Positions 1-13,410 of a DNA stretch of 64,000 bases are shown piece after piece. Numbering within the stretch: the first letter of the stretch is position 1; each line of letters begins with the position of its first letter. The notes beneath the pieces were generated by a model. The model was not told the DNA's origin. It searched no databases and saw only the letters and a list, made by a program, of their open reading frames with translations. This DNA is from Pelecanus crispus (Eukaryota; Chordata; Aves; Pelecaniformes; Pelecanidae). The DNA is taken from NCBI RefSeq assembly GCF_030463565.1, contig NC_134643.1:121313809-121377808 (forward strand), in the 5' to 3' direction. Position numbers and translations under genes: made by a program.

Positions 1-3000
1 TCTATTTGGGGTTTCATTAAATATGGGCCCCTAAAGCTTGTTTCTTCATAGTCTGGAGTTTTAAATCAAGATTTGAAATTCCCAGTTGATGAAGCAGATG
101 ACAAATTTCTTGGCAGCCTTGTGTGAGCACGTATTTTGTGCTTTTTCCGCTCAGATGTCATTTGGTACCTTCCTTGACTTGGTTGAATGCCTCATGACAA
201 ATGTAATTATTCCTTTCACATGTGTGCAGCTAGGTCTGGGTCTCTTGTGTATAGTTTAATGATACATTTATTAGCATGAAAATCTCACTTCCATGAGTCT
301 TGACTCCAGCAAAACTATTTATTGTTTTGAGTAGGAGGTCTGCCTGAGACTAAAAGGTGCTTTCAGGACTTAGACCCGTCAGACAAAACTCTTGCCCCGT
401 TGAAGTCAGTAAGAACCGTATTGTTAAATGGCTATGGGCAGAGTTTTACTGGCGGAGTTTTGTGCTGTGAGCTACCTTGTGGTGGGATCTCAGTTTGACT
501 GCAGACAGGGGCAATGCACTGATTTACACCAGCTGAGAGCCCAGCTGCTCCATTTCATACTCGAAAAGCAATCTGTGCCTGCTCAGTAATACATGCAAGC
601 ATGTACTTAAAGTTAAGCATGTGGTTAAATGTTTGCTGAAGTGGGCCTCAAAGCACAAAAGATGGGTATAGTTTCCTCCTCTAACTACCCTTTTTAAAAT
701 AATTTCATCCACTATTTTGCATGCTTTTAGGGAAATGATGCTATGAAGAGCTCTGATTACCTGCTGTCAGTGAGCTGCATGATTTTTTCTAGCACAAAAA
801 CAAAAGTGAAAAGTATGTTAAATACTGCTTCGCTGAAAGTAATTATTTTAATGCATTGTCTAAGTGCTCATATAAAAGCTGCAATTAATAAAAATACATT
901 GACTCAAGTATTCTCATGCACAATGTCCAAATTCCTTAAGGCTAGCAGATAGCAAAGCCTGCGTTCTGAAACAGATTTCAACTTTCTTATTAATATCCTG
1001 ACTATTTCTACCAGGTAGAGCCCTTTGTTTGCAATTAGCACTACAAATGATACCAATGTTTTTGTCACAGAGTGCTGAATGACATGTTTTCCCCATCCTG
1101 TAACATATGTCAAGCACAACCATGTGCTTTTTTAGTCTCGACCTAAACAACCTAATGATGTGGTTTAGTCATTTTTATAGCGGAAGTTGTGGGCAAATGT
1201 GAAAATAGTACATTCAACACTTTGAATTCACTTTGATCATTGGTGAAAGACTGTTAGTTGCTTTTTACTAACATGCCTGAAAGAAGTCTTCTGCTTTTGC
1301 CATGACTTGTTTCACTCATAGCTAGTTCTGAAGTGATTGGCTGATTTTATTTCTTTCAGTGTCCTGAAAGCCACAGCCTAACTCTTCCAATATGCTTTTG
1401 CAGAGATTCTGTGCTTGGATGTCTGGAGATTTGAATTTGGGGTTTTGGGGGGTGGTTTGTTTGTTTGTTTCAGGAGGAGAAATTCAGACATACCAGATGC
1501 TGAAAAAAGCCTGAAAGAGTTACAACCAAGATCTCAAGGGTTGTAGGTGACTTTATAAGCCACTCAAATCTCTAGTTCACCATTCACCCGCAGTCTCCAC
1601 AATCTCCATTTACCTAAGGCAGCATTCCTACTGTCATCCTTCTTCTGCTTCAAAAGTTGCAGCATGTGATTTCAAAATTAAAATGTCTCTATCCCTCCCC
1701 AAAGCTCCTGCATTAAATTAGAATTTAAATATGAAACATGTTAGCCTGACAGTATTAGCCAAACTAATGAACTTTGAACCCAGGGTTTTCTCTCTTCTAT
1801 CTCACATTATTTAGGAAATACAACAATACACTGTATAATTTATAAAAAGAGAGCTCTTCTGTGCTAGTTGCCAAATATCCATGGGCAGGCAAAGACAGGC
1901 CTTGTGCCAAAGAAGAGATCATTGTAATCATTCTCAGTTCTGTATTTTCACCACTGACCTATGGCTAGCCACATCTGCACTTACTCCACAACGCAATGCC
2001 ATCAGCAGCTGTGCAAAAAAATCTTCCAATACTTTTAAAATCAGGAAATAGGCACCTGTCCTTTCCCTCTTTTCTTTCTAAGTCTATTTTGATTACTAAG
2101 CCTACAATGGAACAAATCACTGATGCTGATTAGAGAAATCTCCCCCTTTGAGGAAGAAAAATGCCTCCATAGGCAAAGCAGTAAGAAGAAAATGCACTTT
2201 GGTAATTGAAGGAATAGACTGGCTTTGCAACCATTCAATTTCTCAGCAAGAACATTAGACAGTTTAAAGTTACTCTTCCATCAATGCTTGCTGTTGAATG
2301 CAATATGACTCTACAGCAAACAGAAGAAGAAGAAGAAAAGAAAAACAGTCATCAGAGACCAGGGCAGTGTAAGAAGAAAGGAACATTGCAACCTGAAATA
2401 GAAATATTTTTACTTTGTGTTTAAAAGATATTTCTCTGTGTAGTACATTACAAAAAAAGCAGTACTAAGTGCCTTTCTCTTTCCCTAGAGCACTGTCTGC
2501 TTATTTTAGGGCTATGATGGATAAAGCTATGAAATACGCAGTCTATACCTGTGAGCAGACTGATATGTACACACAGGTAACGTTATTTCAGATTGCAGAC
2601 TCAAACTTTAAGGAATAGCCTCAGGCCCTGTCTTAGGAACTCCTCTGTAGTAGCTTTGATATGACAAATGTAGTCATACATGCACTGAGATATAAAACCA
2701 AAAAGAACAGGGAGAAGAGGGAATAAAGAAACCCTAATCAGTGTTCAAGATGATGGAATGATTTAAAATGAGACATCAGCCCAAATTCCTTTGCAGCAGG
2801 AGTTGCACTGGTAAAGAGATTATGCAGTGCAAACCAGGGTTGTCCCTCCATGCATGCATGAGCAGCTTGCCAAAACTCTTGTGTTCCTGACAGAGAGTAT
2901 GCCTATGGTTTCTGGGGGGTGCCATTTCTTGAGTCAGGTAGGTCTGTTATGAAGGTGCACCAAAAAGAAAAGGTAGCTTCCTTCAACAGAAATTCCCAAA

Positions 3001-4138
3001 GCAGGTTGATGGTGACAGTATCTTTGGCTGCAGCATAAGCACAGTCTCTTCTGAACAGATATTTCCTTGTCTCAGGTCTGAGGATCCTGAACATTAGTTG
3101 TCTGAAATGTGTTTGCCTTTAGCTGTTGTGTCCTAAATTTATGACAGCATAAGGAATTCACAGGACTCTCTACCATGATAAATACAAAAGGTGTCAAAAG
3201 AATGTATTTCATCTGTAAAAGTTTAAAATGAGAAAAATTTGAATTACAGGCAGAGAATGTTTTGGTCCCTTTCCAATATTTTTGCACATAAATATAAAGG
3301 TCGACAATGGAGCTTGCTTTTCCATGGAGACTACAACAACTCTTGATTTAGTAAACCAGAAAATTCAATATATTTAAGCAAACAATTTCTTAATTCATCG
3401 TAGCATTTTAATGACTTAGTGTTTACTTTGATTTAAAGTTGTTTTTTAAATTATCTCAATTCCTTTTAACTCAGGTAGAATAGATAATCCTCTCTGGCAT
3501 GAAGCATGCAGTGCTAAATAGATCTAAAAAGATCATAAGACCTTAAAAAAAAAAAAAAACAAAAAGCACTCTAGAAGATTAATTTCAATGGTCTTTTACA
3601 CAGTTATAAGATTCAAGGGTCTCATACAAGCTATCAATGCATCAAGGGCAAGAGCAGCCTCATCCTGAAAGGTCCCAAGCACTCTCAGAAAGGAACCATT
3701 GCTATTTTCCGTGTTCATGCCCAGGAGATGTCTGGTAGACACAAGAGCTCTGATCAAAAGCCAAGGTTAGCAAGGGGTGGGCTCTTTTGGCTAGTGTGTG
3801 TGAGACAACTTCAGATCAGTAATTTTGGTACTATTCCCTGTACACAAGCATGTCCCACGGGAAGAGCTTGCCGCAGGAGGCAACCTTGCATGCTCCTGAC
3901 CAGTCCAAGGCAAAACTGCAATGGAGGCAATTTACTTCTTCAAAGTGGTTAACGCAATCGATTCCTTTTTGGCAGCCCTGAATGTCATTTAGGCAGCTCA
4001 GATTTCTTTTTCAAGTATTGCTTACCCTGAGTATAGCCAAGCTCCTCTAGATTTTTCCATCATTTTTTCTTAGGTGAAGTAGAAAAGTCCCTGCCCTCTG
4101 ATTTTTATGGTTGGTTTTAGAGCCTTTATTTCAGCTTT
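1..4138. other. Intergenic DNA, no gene recognised
   Basis: AT-rich single-copy-looking sequence. The open frames are short and none shows a recognisable domain. It contains a small GAA-rich tract near 2324-2340 and an A15 run at 3545-3559. I see nothing else I can name. Confidence 0.7.
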
Positions 4139-4450
4139 TATAGAATAGAATCATCGAATCGTTCAGGTTGGAAAAGACCTTTAAGACCATCTAGTCCAAC
4201 CATCAACCCAACACCACTATGTCCACTAAACCATGTCCCAAAGTGCCACATCTACCCATTTTTTTAACTCTTCCAGGGATGGTGACCCCACCACCTTTCT
4301 GGGCAGCCTGTTCCAATGCTTGACTACTCTTTCCATGAAGAAATTTTTCCTAATATCCAATCTAAACCTCCCCTGACACAGCTTGAGGCCATTTCCTCTT
4401 GTCATTATCAGAGCAAATAGCAGAGTTCTGGGGCTCTGTTTTGGATGATG
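4139..4450 (-). mobile_element. CR1 LINE, 3'-terminal fragment
   Basis: On the minus strand this reads as the C-terminal end of a CR1 ORF2 followed by the short CR1 3' UTR. The translated piece includes [12 protein letters not shown] and [10 protein letters not shown], which are typical of the CR1 C-terminus. The 3' end on the minus strand has the ATTCTATG-like terminal repeat, seen on the plus strand as tagaatagaatcatcgaat. The copy is severely 5'-truncated, the usual state of CR1 insertions, and is non-functional. Confidence 0.88.
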
Positions 4451-7400
4451 CATCTTTTATGTCCCCCTGATAATTTCTGCCATACCAGTGTTATATAATA
4501 GATATTATTAAGTACATAAAAAACAAGGGAGAGGAGTGGGTACCCATATCTTGTTGACTCTGGTCAACTAGAAGTTCCTGAAGACAAAAATCTTCCATTA
4601 ATCCACAAAAGAAATCTGATACAGAAGATACTGTATTCAAAACCTGTTGCCTGTTAGAACCAATATCATCAAACATGGCCTCTAAATAGGGTACCTCAGT
4701 TTCATATTTCCAGTCTCTTGACAGTAGGTGACTTTTGGAGATTAAAAAATCCACAGAATTAACTGGAGCTTTGGGAGCTCTATGCCCCTGAATATCTGGC
4801 TTTTCATATCTGAAAAGATACAGAAGAGAGGAAAATGCAAAATTTCTGTGTTTGTCCCACTAGCTGTAATATCTCCTCACTAAGATTGCCAGCAATGGGA
4901 CCAGCTGTACTTCTTGCTTTCAAGATATGATTTATAAGTAATCTCCGTTACAGTGGAAAAGGCTGCTTTCTCAGTCATAATCATATGACTTCTTTTCTAA
5001 AATAACAGATAAGCACTGATTTGTTAGACATTATATTTGTAACTGCATCTCAGACTTTTAACCAGAAAATACCAGCTATGGTCTGGATAAGAAAATTACC
5101 AGGGTGCAATCCTTAAAGAGGTGTAGGTCTACTGTTGTTATTCCATTAGTGGATATCAAGTAATAATCATACACCACATCTCACCAGAATCCCCAAAATG
5201 TGTGCACTGCCTGGTTGCTTGAAACTCTGCAGTTGCCTTAACATGTTATCAATATGCATCAAAATCTAAGACCCAGGTGCTTCAGTGCCCAGCAGCCTTC
5301 AATACTTCTTGTATAAATCTATTTAAAATATGACCTCAGTAAATTAGGTTAAATACTGTAAATTTGATTCCTGAAATCAGCCCAAGATACCACTTCTGAA
5401 TGTCTCCTAACTTCTTTAAGATGTGAATGGATTTTTTTCAGACTTGCATCTCCATTTTTTTGAGGCTGCTTTAGACTACATCCTTATTTCTTTCGTCAAA
5501 GTTTTGTCCTAGTGTATGAAATTGTAGATATTTAATTCAAAACTGAAAAAAACCCGAGTTAATCTGGCTTAATAACTGATAAGGATCTCCTGTCTATTGT
5601 CAGATCCTTTTGCTTTTCTAACTCTTTTGCAAATGTGACATCCTAATACAAAAAAAATGCAGCCTTTTATTAAAAAAAACTCTGAATTAACCTATGAATT
5701 TTTTTTATAGCTGCATCTGTGTTCTTCCTAAATCCCCTTGTTATCATTTTACGCTTATATATCTATACAGTATTCCTTAGTCAAACAGGGGAACAAATAA
5801 TTGCATAACAAAAGCAGAAAGTTGGACAATGTCCCACTATATTTCAAGTTCAGCTTTTGGTATGCTATAATCAGAGGCGAAAACATAATAGGATATTACT
5901 TTTTGTCAAAGCTGCTTTAGGCTGGTCACTCTTTTACTTTGGTCTTTAAAATTTTATATCTCTTGTTTAGATTTTTACAGGTGGCATTTAAAGAAAATAT
6001 CTTCATGAAAGAATCTGCATCATTGGCAAAATATTCACAGATGTATCCATTCTGCAAGCTTTGCATCCCTGAGCCTCTCTTTAAGATCTCTCATCCAAGA
6101 GACCTGGGTCATGCTGATAGAAACTAGTTATCATGTTCCTGCACAGCTGCAAGTCCAGTTGACCTCTGGGCACTAGAAAAGTGGAAAGGAGGATGTCCTC
6201 TTGGTCTCAGTCCTTCAGTAGCAAAAGTCTTCTTTGGTTAAATGGGGCTGAAGTTTCTAGTGTCATCATCACAGACCCTAGGGCAATTATAGACCCCGCA
6301 CCACGTCTGGCCTATTCAAACAGCAACCAGAACAGGAAAGTTACCCCATAGTAACCCATACAGAAAAAAGTCACCTGTGCTTACATTTGTTGTCTGTGTG
6401 CTGTTTAGTAATTTTGGAGCTGCAGGTCACTATCCCTCTGGGTAGCTGGAACAGTTGGGGTTATTAGGACCAGCCATCGGATGTCAGTATTGAGCTGCAC
6501 GAATCCAGTAAAATGGAGGGCTCATCAACAGGCGGCAAAACGCTTGGTTCGTAAAGGTCTTCCAGCTTATTAGTTTCAGGTACTTTGTCACAGAACTCAA
6601 CCTGGGAGGCAAAGCAATTTGTCAGCGTGTGCATGTGCACATATGTGTGTATTTATTTGGCATTTGATGACACAAGGAATGCCAACCACATGGACTTACC
6701 GCACATTGTGCCTTTGGATCAAGACAGTGCCCAGTTCTTCATGGCAATATTCATGGTTTCTTTCTAACAGGCATGACTAGTTTGATATTGCTAATCCTGG
6801 CGATATGAAGAGTTTTCAGTCTAAAATTAGCAGCATTTTTCCATTAATAAGCAGGCATTTACTTTTCCATATAAACAAGATTGCAGAACTGTAGCACATC
6901 TACGCATATGCAAGAAGAAAATAGAATCAATCAAGAAACACAGATTTATTTCCTGCATCATGTTTTTTCTTGTGTCTAGTAGTTGCTTTCAAGGATACAT
7001 CTAACAAAAAATCTAAATTGGTAACAAGAATGTGGGAAAATTTGCAAAATTATTAGATGTCACTTAAAATAAGTACGTGGCGGGGTCAGCAAACCCAGAA
7101 GTTAACATGGACCAGAATTGCTGGATAATCTGCATATGGATTTATATTGGTCTTTCTTTAAGTAATGGCTTGCCACTGAGAAGAAATGTATTTTTTCCTA
7201 ATGGCTAACCACTCCCTCAGAAAAGATATATTTGTCAAATCCGATGCTCAACATTTAGCAAAAATGAAAAATATGTTGTCCTTGTTTTGAAAATATTAGA
7301 TCTTCAGCAAGCCTTTGAGGTTTGTATGGGATGCATAGGTAATAAATCACTGAACTGTGAAATGCAGCCGCGTCTGAAGCTTCCTACTGGCCAACAAAGG

Positions 7401-10400
7401 CAGCCAGGGCGAGGCATGCATAAGGGTGTCCATTAAGAAGTGGAAGGACACTTAGGGGAAATTAAGGCATAACCTACCCTTATAAAATATCAATTTTAGA
7501 GAAATAAATAGTAAAGTGGTAATAGTCACAGTTTCAGCTTTTTTTCCTGTTCAAAGGATGTAAAATTTCCTTTGTGACCTAAACCATTCAATTGGTTGTG
7601 CTTTTACTATGTGCGCAACAACAGCAACCTTGATGATAACACTGCTAACTCTGTTACAATAGCACCCAGTGCCCCCAGATGGGGCTCAGGTTGACCATCT
7701 GCTGGGTGCTGTAAAGGTACAAAACAGTAAAAATCATTCCATAAAGCTTTGTTTTCAATTGCAGGGAAATTCATTTAATGAAAGGGATTATGAAGTGCTC
7801 ACTGAAAAATGTGTTCACTTTGTTCACTTCTAAGAAAATCTGGCAGCATTTGTTTTCCTGGCATCTTCACAGCCAGTACTTTTAGCACATATTCATTTTA
7901 TCTCTTCTTCTTGCCACATCCTGAAGTGTGGTAGCTCTGACCCATTCCTCGTTTGAAGGACTTGGGGCAGCTGAAAGAGTCAGGGGAGCAGGGAGGGAAG
8001 GTTGGTGGGCAACTGGCGGCTGTGGAGGGGAGCTGACAGCTATACAGAAGTGAAGATGTCTCTTTTTAGGTTTTACCCCCTTTTTATTAAAAGGAAATGT
8101 AAGAGACTTGTAGAAATTTAAATCAATAAATACAATCACACATACATACCATTTATCCACCTGGAAAACAAATTGAGTTCTTGAAGGAAAAATAAAACCT
8201 TCCACCTCCCCGTGTAAAGGTAACCACACCAAGCAGCATTGCAGCTCATCCTTCAGTACCAATGCAGCTGAAAAGCACATTACTCTGGTGAGAGCATTTG
8301 GAAAGGGAACACTGGCCACAAGTGTGGCAGCAGTTAATGAAATTATTCTACTGCTATACAATCACCATTATCATACCATTAACAACACTTTTGGTTTCCA
8401 TGGGCACCAGTGAGAAGGGCTACTGGTGGCCCACAAGTTAGTGAACTGAACTGGAGCAGCAGCACGAGTCCTGACTCTGCAGTACCGTGTTATGAGGAAG
8501 ATTTCTGTCCCAAATCCACTGTGTGTTGCAAGGGTACAGCAATGCCTCCCACGGGTGTTACAACAGTTACCTGCTTGCTACCCATCAGCCGATAAGCGGT
8601 AATTGTCTGTGTTTACAGCCTTAGTCTGTCCCACTTGTGGTAGAATGTGTCAGGCTGTTGCACACGGGCTTAACCTAATGTTGTTCACCTCAGAATTTGT
8701 GCCAGGTCTGTAACTGGACCGTGCACAGGGGCAGCCACAGCATTTCGGCTAACTAGGAATACTGTTCAGAAGTAGACTGTACTCATAACTCAACAGAAAT
8801 GCGTGTACCAGGAGAGGTGATTAGCTTAGTGAAGGGAGACTAGTCCAACAGGTATCTTAATACTGCTAGTAACTGTAGGTGCAATAGATGCAATTATTTT
8901 TCTGCTTTTTAACCGTGTTTCTAACCTAACTAGCTAAGCTGTAGGGAAAAGAAAATAAGAAAGGTATGTAGGTAGGGAAAATAAAGAAGAAAAGAAGGAA
9001 GAAAAAAAGTTCAGGTTAGGAAGAAGCTTTCCATTTGCTGCTGGTTTTTGGGTGTTGAGGTTTTTTTTCCATTATATGGAAGGTGCAGCATAATTAACAA
9101 GCAGATCAAAGAGAATGACAGTATGTGGGTTGGCACTGGACTGTCCAAAGGTTGGGGACACCTCCTGTGTGATTTCAGGGGCCCACTTTAGGACTCAGCT
9201 ATAAACCATTAGATGCAATCACTGGTATGACAGAAGTAAGGCCTCCCTTGCCAATGCAGTTAGGGCACTGCATTGCCTAGCAGAACGAACTGAAGGGGGT
9301 TAGCTGTAAGGAAGTATGCGGTTCAGCCAGGATCCCCCTCAGTTGCTGAGAACTGTTATGGTATCACTGGCAAGAGACAGCCACATCAGCTTAATTGCCT
9401 GCTAAAACAACTGAACAAAACTGTCGTATGTTTTGTGGTGTTTGGCAAATTGCGTACTCTCAGAAGTGCAACCAGGGCTCTGGAACTATTTGTGATAGAA
9501 GACCTAAGGCCCTCTTCTTGACCTAATTAAAATTGCAGTTATTTATCAAAAAGTGGAAAATCTAAAACAAGAAAGACTGCGATCTACTCCAGGATTGCCC
9601 CAGCTGAGTGATTAGATGTCTTTCTTAGAAATGGGAAACACAACTTTTCTCTTTCAGAAGGAGGCAGAGAGGCTATTTTACCTGAGGCTCTGCAAAATAG
9701 GATTTTAGTGAACCTACAGGTCCCTCCTATCAGCTACTGCGTCTGAGCAGAGCTCAACCAAAGCCAGGGATTGCACTGTAGCCCAATGCAGAGATTACAG
9801 GTCATATGAACCAGCTTTTGCTGTAAGGCTTTCTAGGACAACTTCCTAAATGAATGCCTAATTGGGATTGTGTAGTTGTGAGTTGTTCTTACAGGAATGG
9901 CTCTTTGATTCTTAAAATGGGCAGAGGCCTTCATTTCTAAGCTGTCCTGTTTTGCCTCATTGCTTCAGGTAACGGATGCTGTTTCCTTTTTTCATGAAAT
10001 GTAAAGAATACTTGTGTTCATTTGCATGTAATACAAGACACGGTTTCCTCCAGCTCTCCAACAAGACTTGCAGACTAGAGCTTAATGACTCAATACCCAT
10101 TTTAGATACCAGCATGCTGACAAGTATTTATCCTATTCTTCTTACACCAGTACTTAAGCACCTCATATTCTTCAGTGCCTTTACCCTCATAGTACTAACA
10201 TGCCACTTCTAAAATCAAAACCAAGGCCCTCCTCTTGCCCTTGAAGTCAGGGGCTTGAACCCTTTTGTGGATGTAGGCACTAGCAACCTGCCTAACATCG
10301 CCCAGGAGTTCAGCAGCAGAACAGGGGCTCTGAATCTTTTCCCCCATGTCTAAAGCAGCCGTCCTAAAGAGTAGCTGCTGTCCCCCATGCAGGACAGACC

Positions 10401-12649
10401 TCTGCTCCAGAGCTTGAATGGCTGCAGTTTCCATAAACTCCATCAGGGTTCAGGACTGTTCCTCACCTTTGGAAATCGCATGTGTAGATTTTTTGTGCTC
10501 TGCCTGTACTGGAATATGGGTATACCTATGTGCTGGTATGTTAATACGCTTGTATTTCTGAGTGCATGCAGAGACTTGCAAACAGATTAATAAAGTTTAT
10601 GATAACCATGTGACTTCTCAGCTTTTGCTTTCCTGAGAAGGGTTGAAATTTGCTGTAGCGAATCTGCTGTGGAACTGCAGCAGCTGGTTAGACAGCAAGG
10701 GCTTTACCACTTGAGGAAAGTGATAATCGAAATGTTAAATAATTATAACCTCTTGCGGTCATACACTCTGCAGAAAGAGTTCTGACCATAACATATTGTC
10801 CTTTTCTTCCCTGATTTGCATCCTGAACAGTCTGACTTATTCCCTGGGATACAGCAACATGCTTTGCTTTGTTTTCTACCTCCATGTATTGCAGCATTTC
10901 CTATGTTGTCACCACCAATGACAGGGTGCATGTTCTTCTGAGCTATTATGCACAGCTCAAGTCTTAAAGATTATCAAGCTATAGGAGGCCAGAGATGGGG
11001 AGATAATGCTGCAGCCACAGGGGAGAACAGAAGATTAAGAGAAACCACCACTTTGTAGTGATGGTACATGGTCCAGGTTCCCACAGCCTGCTTCTCTCTG
11101 AGTATTCAGTAGCTTGTCAGGCAGAAGGAAAGGCTAAATAACACTCTCCTCATGACTGGCTGAGGAACACATAGCCATTAAATTTATTCTCAAGACACAC
11201 TGAGCTTGAGCAGGCCTTTTCAGACCTCTAGTGCATTCTACAATTTTGTGTATAACGATTTTAACACCGGCTCCATGACTGTTACTCAATTCCACACACA
11301 TTCACTGCAGAGGTTTTGCAGATGGCAGTGGGGGATTATACTGAAGAAAACTAGCTTTAAAAATGCAGGCCTTTGGCCCAAAATTTAGAGGAGAATATAT
11401 ATTATTTCTCAGGAGGATGTTTGTTAGCTATAAAACAGAATTATGGCAAACAAGTGTAGGTCAGCCCCTGAATGTGATCTAGGATGATTGTCCCTGCCCA
11501 CATTCTCAGATAGGTCTGACAGATCTTGATTAGTTCTAGGAAAGAAAAGTGGTGTGCACACACCAAGGCATTACCATATCACCTATAAATGCAATAATGC
11601 AGAGAAGATATAACACTGGAAGAGACAGTTAGGAAACATGGGGTGTTTAAATCCTCTTTCCTTGGGGAGTGTGACTGAAGAGAAGGGAACTTGTGCATAT
11701 TCACAAGTTTCATCCAGCTGAGTTCCTGAACATCCCAGAAACCTCATGGGAATACAGCAACTTCCATTGCATTTGAGGGCTTTTTATTCGAAGTGCAAAA
11801 ATTCCGCCTGTACTATATCAAAATCATTTTCCTTTTAAGCAAATATAAATTTATTACTTTTTGGAATTATATATCAGTTTTGGCTCAGCTACTTTACTGT
11901 TTATTAAAAGAATCTTACAATCAGCTTTTCTACAGAGGTATAAAATCACTGCAGTGAGTGATGCTCCAGACATTCCCTTCCAATTATGTTGAAGTATAAG
12001 AGTCAATTGCTATAAGACATTTCATTCTTCAATGACTATTTTCATGGATGTGATTTAAATTATACCAAAGGTTTTTTAATTAAAGTCACCCTTGTCATGC
12101 AAATATTTAATTTGTATTGATATATTTTTAGCTATAAACCACTGTCTTGATGCTTGGAAAAGGGTCTTTAAAATTCATAAGACTATTTTAATACAATGCC
12201 CACACTCTGTTACTTGTGACATGAGATATCTGTCAGTCATTCATTATCTGTGTGGCTGGTTAGGTTGTAGAGGTGAAATTCTAGCTCAGGCTGTTTCAGA
12301 GCAGCAGAGGTTTCTGCCAGGCTTGTGTAGCTTCAGTTAAGTATGAGGAAAAATAATGTTTGATAAAAGTGGGATTGCAAAGTCTTGCAACTTTTCACAA
12401 GTCTCATGGTCATAAGCATGCTTCTCAAAGGCTCAGCTTTTGAAGTCACCTCTCTGCAGGAATAGCCGAAGTTTTTTCTGAAGAATTCTGGTTCTAGCCT
12501 TCAGCATTGCAAATAAATGCTTTAATATGAGATCCTTCAAGGATTAGAATACAAAAAGTGAGTAGAAATAACTTGATACAGGCATCTTTCTTTTATTTTT
12601 TTTTCCCTGACAGAAGTGGCACAGCACTGAAATGGAGAAGTTGTAGAAT
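4451..12649. other. Intergenic DNA, no gene recognised
   Basis: No exon, RNA gene or clear repeat was recognised in these 8 kb. A purine-rich strand-asymmetric tract lies at about 8942-9010. The longest frame, on the minus strand at 7882-8361, has no ATG at its 5' end and no domain, and I do not treat it as a gene. Confidence 0.6.
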
Positions 12650-12770
12650 ATCTGTCTTTCAAGATATGATTAAAGCAAGCCACCTGATCTGATCTAGTGT
12701 TGAGCAGGAAGCCAAATTAGATGGCCTCTGGAGGTCCCTTCCAGCCTACGCTTCCCAAAAATCTATGATT
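12650..12770 (+). mobile_element. CR1 LINE 3' UTR relic
   Basis: The stretch carries CR1 3'-end wording: a 'cctgatctgatctagtg' block, then 'gatggcctctggaggtccc', then 'ttccagcctacgcttc', and a degraded terminal 'tctatgatt'. It lies in sense orientation on the plus strand and retains only about 120 bp. The extra substitutions compared with the copies at 4.1 and 63.7 kb suggest an older insertion. Confidence 0.75.
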
Positions 12771-13410
12771 TGAAAGTCATCTTCACAATATGTTATAACC
12801 TTGAGGATTCTCACATACTGAAAATCAGTATTTCTTCTTCTCTAGACCCTGGAGCATTAGATCTCTACTTATTATGCTTCCATTCTTCCTATTGTATAAT
12901 CCTCCTTCTCTGAGTGAGATTGTGCTGTGCCTTGGAGAAAGGACAAAACACTGTACCTCAAAAGCCTTTTTTTTGGCTTCTGTTTCTTAGGACATTTAAG
13001 GATGCCCAATGTAACTTAGCAATTATGGGAGAATATGACATAGCAGCTTTCTAGGAGGTGCAAATATTTGTATCATTAGTATAAAGCTAGCTACTAGCAT
13101 CAGCAACTTCTGCCATCTCCCTATTTGTTGCCTTCCCATCTCATTTTGGAAGGCTTCCACCTGCTAGAGTAAAACCAGCCACTTGTTCCTACCTATTGTT
13201 TCCTATATTTTTCAGTGGATCTCCAGGCATGCAAAATTCCCCTCCCATCTAGTAGCTGCTTGGCTTCTTGAAGAGCCACTGGCAAGGAAATTTGTTCCCT
13301 TTGTAAATCTGTGCCAGCTTCATCAGCAGGCTGTTCCTGATGTACGTGCTCACTGGCTCTTTCGGAGGCCTCCATCCAAAAGATTTGCAAGGCCTGACTT
13401 CCCTTTGCCA
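12771..13410. other. Intergenic DNA, nothing recognised
   Basis: A short AT-rich spacer between two CR1 copies. No coding or RNA feature is visible. Confidence 0.6.

Noticed and set aside
7882..8361. Minus-strand frame of 159 codons
   Set aside because: Its 5' end is not an ATG, the first Met is far inside, the composition looks like random AT-rich DNA followed by a proline-rich stretch, and no domain, splice or promoter context supports it.
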